A stretch of DNA of 64,000 nucleotides from Aralia elata (Eukaryota; Streptophyta; Magnoliopsida; Apiales; Araliaceae), in NCBI GenBank assembly GCA_034770075.1, contig CM068386.1, forward strand, positions 45,917,990 to 45,981,989. Reading direction: 5' to 3'. The translations under genes were made by a program, and so were the position numbers. Positions within the stretch are counted from its first letter, which is position 1, and each line of letters begins with the position of its first letter. Positions 1 to 10,103 of this stretch are shown one piece after another. The notes beneath the pieces were generated by a model. That model was not told where the DNA came from, did not search any database, and saw only the letters and a list, made by a program, of their open reading frames with translations.

Positions 1-624
1 ATCTGAAAAATATTATTTTTTCTTCAATTAAAATAAATGGTTTATTTAATTGATATAAGTTTAAAATAACGAGTTTATTTTATCTGGAATAGGATTTCAG
101 ATTGCTAAAATTAAAGGAGTTTAATTTGGATTTGGTTTTTGATTAAAATAAAAGAGTTTATTTTGTTTTAAAACTAAATATTAGCAAAACTTTTGCCCAT
201 TAATTGATATCGATGCATATATGGAATGGATTAATTATTCATGGGATGAATGTTATTTATTGATACATATAGAGATATGTATGATAATAAATAGGGATTG
301 ATTATGGACTGTTGACCAATGTGTGATTGGATTTATTTTAGTGGATGCTTGAATGTATGGGTTTTTATAAATGGGGTCTGCGTACCTCGTCTCCTCTAAT
401 TTTTCTTAATGTAAATTCTATCTCCCTCCTATGTACTTCCCCTTGACTGCTGATCAAGGTTTCTATTTGTTGTAAATAGTTTATGTAATAGGACTAGTTA
501 GAATTAATTTTTGAAGAATTGGAGACAAAGGAGCAAGGAGCGCTTGAAGACCCGTTTGTATTGGAGCCCGGGTTTAAATGTAATAGTTATATTTAAATTT
601 ATTCTTGCGCCCTAGGTTTGACCT

Positions 625-656
625 TTTGGTTCACTTGGTGGCTCTAGTGAACCAAA
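625..656 (+). repeat. Hairpin in element A leader
   Basis: TTTGGTTCACT (625-635) and AGTGAACCAAA (646-656) are perfect 11-bp inverted arms around a 10-base loop. It could fold in genomic RNA as a packaging or dimerisation structure, but that is inference. Confidence 0.7.
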
Positions 657-916
657 CTAGAATAAAAGTCCATAATCAATCCGGGTAGAATATAGTATTC
701 TATATGTGCATGATTATTATATATATATTATATATTATCCAACATGTTTCGCATGTAAAATATTATGACGCGTATTTTATATATATATGTGCATGCGCGC
801 TAAACAAGATGAGACTAATAATAATAAACCCCTCAAAGGAATTATATTAAGTCCTAAGCGTTCAAAGATATTTTGAATATCGAACGTCGCCTTCTAGCAT
901 GGTAACGCAATAGAGT

Positions 917-1240
917 ATTAAATATTTAATATGAGTTTGTTGTGTCACCACAAGGCAAGTATTAAAATATTTAAGATGTTGCATTATCACATTTGATGCT
1001 TATACATAGACTGAACGATGTTGTTTTGTTGTGTCACCACAAGGACAGTGTTTTTCTTTCGAATATATGGAAGTGCTAGGTTGGACTTAACTTGGATAAT
1101 TTTGATTCGGATGTGTCACCACTTGATCAAAATAATCTAAGAGGCAAAATACAAGGAGTTACATAGTGATGTAATTGACAGTAGTTGTCTACCTATTTAT
1201 TTATATATCGTTTGTTGTGTCACCACAAGGCTATATACAT
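917..1240 (+). repeat. Four dispersed hairpins with conserved tip TGTGTCACCAC
   Basis: TTGTGTCACCACAAGG occurs at 940-955, 1029-1044 and 1215-1230, and a variant (GTGTCACCAC) at 1113-1122. The core is self-complementary, TTGTG/CACAA around TCAC. Flanking arms also pair although their sequence differs from copy to copy: 917-930 with 960-974, 1095-1106 with 1126-1137 (one mismatch), and TATATA arms at about 1203-1208 and 1232-1237. I found no extended arms for the second copy. Confidence 0.75.
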
Positions 1241-1431
1241 TTGAAATGGGATCCTTATTCTCACTAGCAAACCTTTAATTAGATTTGCCCGAACTAATAT
1301 ATATTGAGGGTAATATAGTTTGATGAAAATAGTGGGAGATACCAATTTAAAATAAAGACCTAATTTATTTTGGTAATTAATTAAATGAATGTATGCTAAA
1401 ATGTTGTCTATTTCACATGCAGAATTTAAAA

Positions 1432-2205
1432 ATGTCAAACTCACTATCACTGCGTAGCATACTTGATGCTAACAAACTGACCGGACCGAATTACACGGAC
1501 TGGTTAAGGAATCTGAGAATTGTTCTCACTGCTGAAAAGATTTCTTATGTCCTAAATTCGCCAGTCCCTGCAAGTGTTGCAGAAACAGCCTCTGAGGAAG
1601 AGATTGCTACTTTTAGAAAGTGGCAAGATGATGCAATCCTGGCTCAATGCATCATGCTCGCATCCATGAGTAACGAGCTTCAGCGTCAGCATGAAACTAT
1701 GGATGCTCCTACTATATTGCTGCACCTCAAAGAGTTGTATGGTGAGCAAAGTAGGACTGCAAGATATCAGATATCTAAGGAGCTCTTCCGATCTCGTATG
1801 ACCGAGGGCACTGCTGTTGAGACTCATGTCCTTAAGATAATCAATCTGATTGAACAACTTGGACAACTTGGGTTCGTGATGGATGGGGAGTTAAGTCAAG
1901 ATTTGATCTTGCAGTCACTCCCGGACACCTTCTCACAATTTGTTGTGAATTTTCACATGAATAAGTTGGACGTCAGCTTGCCTGAGTTACTTAACATGCT
2001 GAAAACTACTGAAGGTCACTTCTCATCCAACAAGAACCAAGTCTTACTAGTGGAAGATTCTTCCAAGAAAAGGAAGAGGCCCAAGGTATCTTCTGAAAAG
2101 AAGAAAAACAAGAAGGCTAAGGGGAAGGCGAAGGGAAAGGATAAAAAGAAACCTGATCCAGATAGCAAAGGAATTTGCTACCATTGCAATAAGTCGGGAC
2201 ACTAG
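1432..2205 (+). CDS. gag: Element A Gag (capsid/nucleocapsid), ends at UAG in zinc knuckle
   Basis: This encodes a Copia Gag that would form the cytoplasmic virus-like particle around the element RNA. Translation most likely starts at the ATG at 1432 (MSNSLSLRSILDANKL), since Copia Gags commonly begin with such a motif; an upstream in-frame ATG at 1393 only adds 13 unlike residues. A UBN2-type capsid domain covers roughly residues 20-190. A lysine-rich linker follows (about 215-245), then a CCHC zinc knuckle beginning CYHCNKSGH. The frame stops with TAG at 2203-2205, inside the knuckle where Trp is usual. The remaining residues, including the last Cys, follow at once in the same frame and run into pol. 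This is best read as one TGG-to-TAG nonsense mutation in a single gag-pol frame; suppression of the UAG is possible but unproven. Confidence 0.9.
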   Translation: MSNSLSLRSILDANKLTGPNYTDWLRNLRIVLTAEKISYVLNSPVPASVAETASEEEIATFRKWQDDAILAQCIMLASMSNELQRQHETMDAPTILLHLKELYGEQSRTARYQISKELFRSRMTEGTAVETHVLKIINLIEQLGQLGFVMDGELSQDLILQSLPDTFSQFVVNFHMNKLDVSLPELLNMLKTTEGHFSSNKNQVLLVEDSSKKRKRPKVSSEKKKNKKAKGKAKGKDKKKPDPDSKGICYHCNKSGH

Positions 2206-5200
2206 AAGAGGAACTGCAAGGAGTATCTTGCGGACCAAAAGAAGCTTGGAGAAGCTTCGACTTCCGATCTAGGTTTGTTCATGATTAAAATTAATTTTTC
2301 TGAAAGTCAAAATTCTACTTGGGTATTGGATACCGGCTGTAGTTCTCACATATGTAATAATATGCAGGGACTAAGCAGAAGTAGGAAGCTGAACAAGGAT
2401 GAAGTCGTCCTACGAGTGGGAAATGGAGCAAAAGTTGCTGCATTGGCTGTAGGGACTTATTGTTTAGCACTGCCTTCGGGCAAGTTCATTAGTTTAAATA
2501 ATTGTTATTATGTTCCAACACTCATTAGAAACATTATTTTAATTTCTGTATTGGATATGGATGGTTTTGATATTATAATAAAGAACAACAGTTGTTCTAT
2601 TTATAATAAAAATGTTTTATATGGTGTTGGCAATTTACTGAATGGACTTTACATACTTGACTTGCATGAAAATATACTTCAAATTGAACAAACTAAGAAA
2701 AGAAAAAGAGATGATGTTAATTATACCTTTATGTGGCACTGTAGACTCGGTCATATCAATGAAACAAGATTATCCAAGTTGCATAAAGATGGACTTTTAG
2801 AGCTATCTGATTACGAATCATATCCAACTTGTGAATCTTGTCTCATGGGTAAGATGACTAAATCCCCTTTTAGTGGAAAAGGAGAAAGAGTTACAGAGTT
2901 GTTAGCGTTGGTACACACAGACGTTTGTGGACCTATGACAACGAATGCACGAGGAGGGTATTCTTATTTTATTACTTTCACTGATGATCATTCTAAATTT
3001 GGATATGTGTATTTAATGAAATACAAATCTGAATCATTTGAAAAGTTCAAAGAATTCAGAAGTGAAGTAGAGAAACAAACTGGTAAAAGTATTAAAATTC
3101 TTCGATCGGATCGAGGAGGGGAATACTTAACCAGTGAGTTTCTCAATTGTCTCAAAGAAAATGGTATAATCTCACAATGGACTCCACCAGGGACGCCACA
3201 GTTGAATGGTGTATCTGAAAGGAGAAATCGAACATTGTTGGACATGGTTCGTTCCATGATGAGTTTTACCGACCTTCCAATATCCTTCTGGGGTTATGCC
3301 CTAGAATCGGCTGCATACCTACTTAACAAGGTACCTACCAAATCCGTCCCAAAGACTCCATATGAGATATGGACAGGGAGGAAACCAAATCTTAAGCATG
3401 TTAAGACTTGGGGTTGTCCAGCTTATGTCAAAAGGTTTGAGCATGATAAGCTGAAGACTAGATCCGACAAATGTAGATTCGTGGGATACCCTAAAGAAAC
3501 ATCAGGGTATTATTTCTATCATCCTACTGATCAAAAGGTGTTTGTTGCGAAACACGCTGCCTTCTTGCAAAAGGAGTTTATCCTCGAAGGGGTCAGTGGG
3601 AGTAAGATATATCTTGAAGAAGTTCAAGAACCACAAAATACTACGGATCAAAGTCAGGTACCTGACCAAGTAGAAGAACCTACTGTACCACTACCTATTC
3701 GTAAATCTGGAAGAGTACCGAAGATACCTGAGAGGTATGGATTCATCATAGAGGATGATGATGAGGTACGCATCATAGATGATGATGATCCATTGACTTA
3801 CGAAGAGGCTATGAGTAGTGAAGACTCAGAGAAATGGCTAGAAGCCATGAAATCCGAGATGGACTCCATGTATGAAAACCAAGTATGGACTTTGGTTTCA
3901 CCACCTGAGGGCATTAAGCCTATTGGGTGTAAATGGGTCTTTAAGAGAAAGACTGGAGCAGATGGTAAGGTAGAGACCTATAAGGCACGACTGGTTGCAA
4001 AAGGTTTCAAACAAAGACAAGGAGTTGACTATGATGAAACCTTCTCACCAGTAGCTATGCTCAAGTCCATTCGGATTTTTCTTGCAATTGCAGCTTATTA
4101 TGACTACGAGATCTGGCAAATGGACGTGAAAACGGCCTTCCTCAATGGAGAGCTTGAGGAGAATGTATATATGATACAGCCAGAGGGTTTTGTTTCAACG
4201 GTTGGAATAAACCAAGTCTGTAAGCTACAACGATCCATTTATGGATTGAAGCAAGCTTCTCGAAGGTGGAACATCCGTTTTGATGAGATAATCAAAAGGT
4301 TTGATTTTATCAAAAATGAGGATGAACCATGTGTGTACAAGAAGGTTAGTGGGAGCGCTGTTTCATTCCTTGTATTATATGTTGATGACATATTATTGAT
4401 AGGGAATGATGTTCCTATGCTACAGTCGATCAAAATTTGGTTATCTAAACACTTCTCCATGAAGGACTTGGGTGAGGCATCCTATATTTTGGGGATAAAG
4501 ATCTATAGAGATAGATCTAAAAGGATGCTGGGCTTGACCCAAGGAAAGTACATTGACTCGATGCTAAAGAAGTTTAGCATGGAAGATTCCAAGAGAGGTC
4601 TCATGCCGATGAGCCATGGAATACATCTCTCCAAGAAACAGGCCCCAAAGACACCTGAGGAGAGAGACCGGATGAGTAAGATTCCTTATGCTTCAGCAAT
4701 AGGATCTATCATATACGGTATGATATGTACTAGACCAGATGTCGCTCATGCACTTAGTGTAACAAGCAGATATCAGTCGAATCCAGGAGAAGAGCACTGG
4801 AAGGTAGTGAAAAACATCCTAAAATACTTGAGAAGAACTAAGGATGTATTTCTTGTCTACGGTGGGTCTGAATTGAAACTAGAGGGCTATACAGACTCAA
4901 GTTTTCAAACGGACCAAGATGATAGTAAATCCGTTTCAGGGTACGTGTTTACCTTAAACGGTGGCGCAGTGAGTTGGAAGAGTTCCAAGCAGCAAACAGT
5001 TGCTGATTCGGTGACAGAGGCAGAGTACATAGCTGCAAGTGAAGCTGCAAAGGAAGCTGTTTGGATGAAGAAGTTCATAACTGAACTTGGAGTGGTTCAT
5101 AGCATTAGAGGAGCCGTACCTTTATTCTGTGACAACAATGGAGCTGTTGCGCAGGCTAAGGAACCCAGGTCTCATCAGAAATCCAAACACGTGTTGCGGC

Positions 5201-5364
5201 GGTTTCATTTGATTAGAGAGATCATTGAAAGAGGAGATGTCACCCTGGAGCGTGTAGACTCTCAAGACAACATTGCAGATCCATTTACTAAAGTTTTAAC
5301 TCAACAGCAGTTTGATCGTCACTTAGAGAAGATGGGTATTAGATACCATGGCGATTGGCTTTAG
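2206..5364 (+). CDS. pol: Element A Pol: protease-integrase-RT-RNase H
   Basis: This is the same frame as gag. The aspartic protease motif WVLDTGCSSHIC lies at about 2320-2355. The pre-integrase zinc-binding HHCC region (HCRLGH ... CESC) lies at about 2735-2850. The integrase core follows, with HTDVCGP, RSDRGGEY and NGVSERRNRTL supplying the D, D and E. Reverse transcriptase begins near WLEAMKSEMDSM and carries the catalytic YVDDILLIG at about 4378-4404. RNase H has YTDSS, TEAEYIA and FCDNNGA. The product ends MGIRYHGDWL, four bases before the polypurine tract. No frameshift or stop was seen in over 1,000 codons, so A may be only one base change away from a full polyprotein. With no initiator after the UAG, pol would need readthrough or revertant templates. 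Confidence 0.93.
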   Translation, partial: KRNCKEYLADQKKLGEASTSDLGLFMIKINFSESQNSTWVLDTGCSSHICNNMQGLSRSRKLNKDEVVLRVGNGAKVAALAVGTYCLALPSGKFISLNNCYYVPTLIRNIILISVLDMDGFDIIIKNNSCSIYNKNVLYGVGNLLNGLYILDLHENILQIEQTKKRKRDDVNYTFMWHCRLGHINETRLSKLHKDGLLELSDYESYPTCESCLMGKMTKSPFSGKGERVTELLALVHTDVCGPMTTNARGGYSYFITFTDDHSKFGYVYLMKYKSESFEKFKEFRSEVEKQTGKSIKILRSDRGGEYLTSEFLNCLKENGIISQWTPPGTPQLNGVSERRNRTLLDMVRSMMSFTDLPISFWGYALESAAYLLNKVPTKSVPKTPYEIWTGRKPNLKHVKTWGCPAYVKRFEHDKLKTRSDKCRFVGYPKETSGYYFYHPTDQKVFVAKHAAFLQKEFILEGVSGSKIYLEEVQEPQNTTDQSQVPDQVEEPTVPLPIRKSGRVPKIPERYGFIIEDDDEVRIIDDDDPLTYEEAMSSEDSEKWLEAMKSEMDSMYENQVWTLVSPPEGIKPIGCKWVFKRKTGADGKVETYKARLVAKGFKQRQGVDYDETFSPVAMLKSIRIFLAIAAYYDYEIWQMDVKTAFLNGELEENVYMIQPEGFVSTVGINQVCKLQRSIYGLKQASRRWNIRFDEIIKRFDFIKNEDEPCVYKKVSGSAVSFLVLYVDDILLIGNDVPMLQSIKIWLSKHFSMKDLGEASYILGIKIYRDRSKRMLGLTQGKYIDSMLKKFSMEDSKRGLMPMSHGIHLSKKQAPKTPEERDRMSKIPYASAIGSIIYGMICTRPDVAHALSVTSRYQSNPGEEHWKVVKNILKYLRRTKDVFLVYGGSELKLEGYTDSSFQTDQDDSKSVSGYVFTLNGGAVSWKSSKQQTVADSVTEAEYIAASEAAKEAVWMKKFITELGVVHSIRGAVPLFCDNNGAVAQAKEPRSHQKSKHVLRRFHLIREIIERGDVTLERVDSQDNIADPFTKVLTQQQFDRHLEKMGIRYHGDWL

Positions 5365-5367
5365 TGC

Positions 5368-5377
5368 AAGTGGGAGA
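5368..5377 (+). promoter_or_regulatory. Element A polypurine tract
   Basis: AAGTGGGAGA sits four bases after the pol stop and directly before the 3' LTR, the position and form usual for the Copia plus-strand primer. Confidence 0.85.
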
Positions 5378-6587
5378 TTGAAAGTAGTATGCACACAAGT
5401 CAATCATATTTGATATGATGTAGCATATACTTTGTAATCTTATTCATTTATTAATAAAGGAATTGATTTTCTTAAAAGGCATTTTATATTATCTACATAG
5501 TGCTGTTATATTAAATGTGATAAACCCATAGTTTTGAGCAATGCTTTTAGAATTATGATGGTGATCATGCTAATGAGATCTAAATTCAAGATAGCTCACA
5601 AACTAAAATTGTTCCTAATCGTTGGATTACTAAATTGGGGATTAGTGAATCCGGAGAGATTAGTACATACGTTGCTTGCTCTTAGGAAGAGGATGATTGA
5701 TCTCATAATCATTTGTGTGGAGACACTAAAGCAAGTATGTAGGTGCTTGTTAGAGAATAAGTTCACTGAACGTGACTCGCTAAGGAATACCTAATGGAGT
5801 TTTACTCGCACTGTCAATAGGAATTCCTCTAGTGATAGTAGTACAAGTGATCCTTGGACTTGAGATCATCATAGTATCTTGTGTATGATGAGTTTATACT
5901 TTGACATGTCCCTTAAGACCTTGTGGGTATATCAAAGGGTATGATTGGGTATAATTAGTTGTACATGGAGATAGGTGAATGATCAACAAAGAATCTACCT
6001 CGTCTAGTAAAAGATGTGAATGTCCTATGTGATTCGATAAATGATAACTCAGTAGTCCTTGGCCAAGGCAGAATGAGATTAGAAAGGAGTTTCTAATTTG
6101 CATTATTTAGAGTTATGCATTTGGGAATCGAAATACATATAATTAAATAAAATAAAGACGTGACAGTAAATCCATGTCTTATATTAATTGGGACATTGTA
6201 TGGTAGAAGGATTGAATTGTACGGTAACTATCTACTCAAAGGTTCTTTTGTGATTAATGTTGAAATCTATATTATCTGGAAAGTCGTTGATCGCTAAGGG
6301 GGCTTACCCTTATTGTAGAATAAATGTTATTTATTTAAATAGTTTAATTTATTTATTTAAATAAGATTAGAATTGTTCTAATTGATTTATTCACAACCGG
6401 TTTAATATGGAGAACCTAAAGGGTCACACCGCAAAAGAAAAATATTTATTTAAGAAGTAAATGGCATAATGGTAATAATAAGTTAAGTGTATTTAATTTA
6501 ATCTATGGAGATAGAATAAATTAAATAGCTTAATATTTATTATTTAATATTTTGGAAATATTAAATATAAATTAATAAGAGGAGTCT

Positions 6588-6618
6588 TATTATTATTATT
6601 ATTACTATTACTATTATT
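6588..6618 (+). repeat. TTA/CTA trinucleotide microsatellite
   Basis: An imperfect run of TTA and CTA units within the element A LTR. Confidence 0.8.
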
Positions 6619-6763
6619 TAATTCCTAATAGGGATTGGGAATTAATTAATAGAAGTACTCTCCCATGAATTCCTAATTAGATTAGGAGCATTATTAATTA
6701 AAAAAGTTTAATTATAATACAAACCCTAATCCTAAATTGTTTAGGGAAGGGTTATTCCTACAT

Positions 6764-6772
6764 CTATAAATA
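6764..6772 (+). promoter_or_regulatory. Probable TATA box of element A LTR
   Basis: CTATAAATA lies about 420 bases before the LTR end and is followed by a less AT-rich segment, the expected place for the U3/R promoter. The assignment is by motif and position only. Confidence 0.45.
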
Positions 6773-7190
6773 AGAGGGGTCTTATCATAGATTAGGGTTA
6801 CACACTCTTGCATTAGATTGTGGAGAGCAATTTCTATAGAGATAGAAACTAGGGTTTTGCCAAATACCCAACTTCTTGAATACTTGTTCTTCCTTGGTGG
6901 ATCACCTCTAGAGGCCAAACACTTGGGTGGCTAACGTTGATCAAAGGAAGGAATCACACCGTAGCATTCGAGGAGAACACGAAGGACTAGGAGTTGAACT
7001 TGTACCCGAGGAAGCTTTGTTCTACGAGGGTATAATTCTTATTCTCTTTCTCTTTCGTTTATATCGTTAATTGAGCACATAGATTGATCTTGGTGATGGT
7101 TTGTATAAAATTTTTAAAATTTGATTTTATCGCGCTTCCGCACTATTTATGTAATTTGATTACATGTTCGCGCTATATACAAACCTAACA

Positions 7191-7655
7191 AGAAGTTATG
7201 CATGATGCCATTATCTTCACAGAACTAATTTACTTCAGAATAATCAAATTCTCTTCCATGATCGCTCCTTATTGCTATTATCTTCTCGCCCTTCTCGTTC
7301 ATTGCTTGTTTGAAGAATTTGATCAACTGAGAGCTAGTTTCGTCTTTAGAGCTTATAAAGAATGTCCATGTGAACTTGGAGTAGTCAACCACTACAACTA
7401 GTTAGTATCTTTTTCCTCCAAGACTAGCAGTTGGAATGGGCCCAAAAAGATCCATATGAAGAAGTTGTAGAGGCATTTCATTCGAATTAGTTGTTTTGCT
7501 CTTGAAGGAGTTCTTGGTCTATTTCCCTAGCTGACAGGCTTTACAAGGTCTTTCCTTGATGAAGCTTAGCTTTGGTAGACCTCTGACTAAATTCTTTGAT
7601 ACAAGTTTTGACATACTCTTAAAATTTAAGTGAGACAACCTTCTGTGCCATAACC
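7191..7655 (-). pseudogene. pol: Element B pre-integrase/integrase fragment, cut by element A
   Basis: The reverse strand encodes HRRLSHLNFKSMSKL, then a CKACQLGK zinc-binding segment, LLHMDLFGPI, VVVDYSKFTW and an RSDHGREF stretch. These are the HHCC domain and the first two acidic sites of a Copia integrase core. Stops interrupt it (after CQLGK, after GGKRY and near SEVN). The frame runs into the left border at 7191 (CEDNGIMHNF), where element A begins. The final catalytic Glu and everything downstream are missing from the window. Confidence 0.8.
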
Positions 7656-7665
7656 AGCTCAGCTC
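7656..7665 (-). other. 5-bp tandem duplication that shifts the element B frame
   Basis: AGCTCAGCTC is a direct duplication of AGCTC between the protease-side and integrase-side frames. Removing one copy joins the two reading frames, so it is a simple slippage or repair scar. Confidence 0.65.
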
Positions 7666-7934
7666 ACGTCTTCCGATGCTTTGGCGAAGAAGCAAGTTGA
7701 TGCTGATGAACTTAGTTTAGAAAGGTCAACCACATATACATTTCCTTCTCTAGATCCAGTCAACTTTAGTGAATTGGTCTCTAGATCTCGAACTTGACAC
7801 TGATTGTTGAGAAAGATAACTTGATGTCCTTTATCACATAGTTGACTTATACTTAGTAGATTGTGCTTTAATCCATCAACATAGGCTACCTTGTTAAAGG
7901 AGACGGCTCCATTGCTTATCAAGTCGTAGCCTCT
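7666..7934 (-). pseudogene. pol: Element B protease/pre-integrase linker fragment
   Basis: This encodes LISNGAVSFNKVAYVDGLKHNLLSISQLCDKG and the following linker, typical of the segment between the Copia protease active site and the HHCC domain. It is continuous with the protease fragment at 10359-10500 once solo LTR S1 and one AGTTT copy are removed. Confidence 0.85.
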
Positions 7935-8389
7935 AGTTTTGTGAAGCCCCGAAAATCCACCTGCTAGCTTCTTTTAGCCAGGTCGGACTTCGTGCTCACG
8001 TGTACAACCTTTACATAATGCTATAGAAATCTTGACTTCTAATAATCATAGTAAAGTGCGGAAAAGTGATAATATTATAAAATATCATTTGTTCATTGTT
8101 ACAACATTCCCAAGTTACTTGTTCTTATTATACATAAGTCCTAAAAGACTTAAAAACAAATCTCCATTTATCTATCCGAGACTTGCAGTATTAGCAACCA
8201 GGCAGTTCCCAGGAAAGAGGGCACTTTCTGTCAAAACGGCACGTAATTAAATGACCTAACCCCTTTCCTCGTCAGAACTTTCTAGACATTGCCAATAATG
8301 TTAATCTAGCATAGTTAAAATGACTTCTACATCTTCAACTTTCTTTGTACCGCCAGAATCGTTTGGTAATTCTTTCTTAGCTGTAATTG

Positions 8390-8747
8390 TTTTAAGATAA
8401 TTGTAAGAATGAGCATAAGAAATCCCAACAAGTCTAACAAATATATATATGAGAAGAGAATCACCTTTTCAAGATATATATACAGAATAAGCTGATACAA
8501 GATTTCAATGATTATCAGTATAGTGAAGTGAGTGGTTCCCCACCCACGAACTAATGAATTAGTTCCCCATCTCATCAACACTGCTATAATTGTATCAATA
8601 GTGTATATCGCTTCTACGATACCTCTACACTGCGACAAATGTTACCTCAGTAAGTTAGATCGGTTTCCTAACACATCTTAAACTCCTGCCCATACAAGAG
8701 AGTTGTTCAACTCAGATACTAACATCGTTTTCAATTGAAATTCAACA
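8390..8747 (-). repeat. Copia LTR fragment embedded in S1
   Basis: 8681-8747 (CCTGCCCATACAA ... CAATTGAAATTCAACA) closely resembles the outer end of the element B LTR (about 14250-14314). On the reverse strand it reads like the first 350 bases of a SIRE-type LTR. The other LTR end is not visible, so it appears truncated. The left limit is approximate. Confidence 0.45.
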
Positions 8748-9042
8748 ATCACTATCACGTTGCGCATAACAGATAACAAGCATGTTAATGCACGGGGTGA
8801 AAAAGAAACAATACTTGCATAACAATAAACTTCATAAATAAGACACGTTATTACACGGAGTGCATTTTAACAAATAAGTAGACTTGCCTGAATATGGATA
8901 ATATGTTAACGCTAATGTTTTATTCCTCGCTCAATCTCTTGAAGTGTAAGTTCTAGAACTTTTATCCTTCAAGCTTTTCCTTTCCTTGGATTATGCTAGG
9001 CTAATTAAGCATTTTAACAATTAAATCTTTTAAGTTTTATTT

Positions 9043-9396
9043 CGGGTATTATAACCGCTTATAAATAATACTTCTTCTACTATACATGAAATAATTTCAG
9101 CATTATAACTACTTACAGAATGAATATTTTTCAAATAAATTGAGCATTATAACTGCTTGCAAAATGAATATTCGGCTATTATATTTGAGATAATTTCAGC
9201 ATTATAACTGCTTATAAAATGAATATTCTTACTAAATAGTTGAAGGAAATCGGACATAGTAACTTCTTATAAAAGTATATTTTCTAATATATAATAGAAA
9301 TAAATCGGACATTATAACTGTTTGTAAATATGACTTTTGTACTATATACTTAAAATAATTTGGGCATTATAACTGCTTATAAAAGTATATTTTTAC
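9043..9396 (+). repeat. Tandem array of about 50-60-bp units in S1
   Basis: About seven diverged units share GCATTATAACTGCTTATAAAA followed by an AT-rich spacer. The same array occurs in S5 (58742-59158), so it is an inherited LTR component. Confidence 0.75.
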
Positions 9397-9711
9397 TAAA
9401 TATATGTAAAGAAAAATGAAAATAATAACCACTAGAGTATACTTCTTGTAGTTGCTAGCTTTACTTCCAATCGCATAGCGCTTCGATGCTTCGAAAGTAA
9501 TTTTTATCTCACAATATCTCTCAGAATATAAATATAGAGTGTTTTTGCTCTTGAACTGCTCTTGAAAAATAGTAAAAAATGAATGAACTGAGCTTGCTAT
9601 TTATAGAAAACCCAAGTTTCGCTAATTGCACGTTAGGGGCTCTACTTATTACACTTTGGTACCTAGTTTAATTACACTTTAGTACCTAGCAAGTTCTTAG
9701 AATATTCTTCT

Positions 9712-9985
9712 AAGCTCTTCAATGAAAATATCTTCCAAGCTCGACAATGCAGCTTGCAATCTAAGCTCCTCAATGAAAATATCTTTTAAGCTCGACAATG
9801 CAGCTTGCAATTGAACCTATCTTCTAAGCTCCTCAATTAAAATATCTTCTAAGCTCGATAATATAGCTTGCAATCTAAGCTCCTCAATGAAAATATCTTC
9901 TAAGCTCGACAGTGCAGCTTGCAATTGAACCTATCTTCTAAGCTCCTCAATGAAAATATCTTCCAAGCTCGACAGTGCAGCTTGT
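9712..9985 (+). repeat. Tandem array with AAGCTCGACA units in S1
   Basis: About five units of roughly 50-60 bp contain AAGCTCCTCAATGAAAATAT and AAGCTCGACAATGCAGCTT. The latter has complementary AAGCT/AGCTT ends. S3 and S5 lack this array. Confidence 0.75.
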
Positions 9986-10087
9986 TACTGTAAACACGAT
10001 AAATCACTTTGTCATTCTTAAGCACGACACAATAACTTGTCAAAAATAATTTATCAAGATGCTTCTTGGTGAAATCGTGGAAAGCAC

Positions 10088-10103
10088 GACAAATCATTTT
10101 GTC
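10088..10103 (+). repeat. Conserved hairpin GACAAATCATTTTGTC (S1 copy)
   Basis: A perfect inverted repeat (GACAAA/TTTGTC) preceded by AAGCAC. The same 16-mer occurs at the matching place in S3 (33296-33311) and S5 (59699-59714), 150-370 bp from the same LTR end. Confidence 0.75.

Larger units (their letters stand above)
1..1431 (+). other. Element A untranslated leader
   Basis: This is AT-rich sequence without a coding frame, between the off-window primer-binding site and the gag start. It holds an 11-bp-arm hairpin (625-656) and a series of four repeated hairpins sharing the tip TGTGTCACCAC (about 917-1240). TTTCACATGCAG at 1411-1422, ten bases before the gag ATG, resembles a 3' splice site, so part of the leader could be an intron; no matching donor was established. 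Confidence 0.6.
1..7190 (+). mobile_element. Element A: Ty1/Copia LTR retrotransposon, 5' LTR outside window
   Basis: The visible order is a long leader, gag, protease, integrase, reverse transcriptase, RNase H, a polypurine tract and a 3' LTR. Integrase before reverse transcriptase defines Copia. The 5' LTR and tRNA primer-binding site are not in the window: nothing in 1-1400 matches the 3' LTR end or a TGGTATCAGA motif, so the leader exceeds 1.4 kb. The right end (CTAACA at 7185-7190) abuts sequence that reads as integrase of element B on the other strand, so A is inserted in B's integrase. The predicted right-hand TSD is AGAAG (7191-7195), but the left copy is out of view. Gag and pol are open apart from one UAG, so A is fairly young. 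Confidence 0.93.
5379..7190 (+). repeat. Element A 3' LTR (about 1.81 kb)
   Basis: It begins TGAAAGTAG right after the polypurine tract and ends CTAACA. Sequence to the right returns to element B coding, which fixes the right end; the left end is set by the tract and TG. It is AT-rich with no coding. It contains a TTA microsatellite (6588-6618), a likely TATA box near 6764 and a pyrimidine-rich stretch near 7039-7060. Without the 5' LTR in view, insertion age cannot be estimated. Confidence 0.85.

Noticed and set aside
5534..5794. 86-aa frame in the element A 3' LTR
   Set aside because: Lies within the LTR, no recognisable domain, chance open frame in AT-rich DNA.
8327..8638. 103-aa hydrophobic reverse-strand frame in S1
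   Set aside because: Overlaps the embedded Copia LTR fragment; hydrophobicity follows from the AT-rich sequence.
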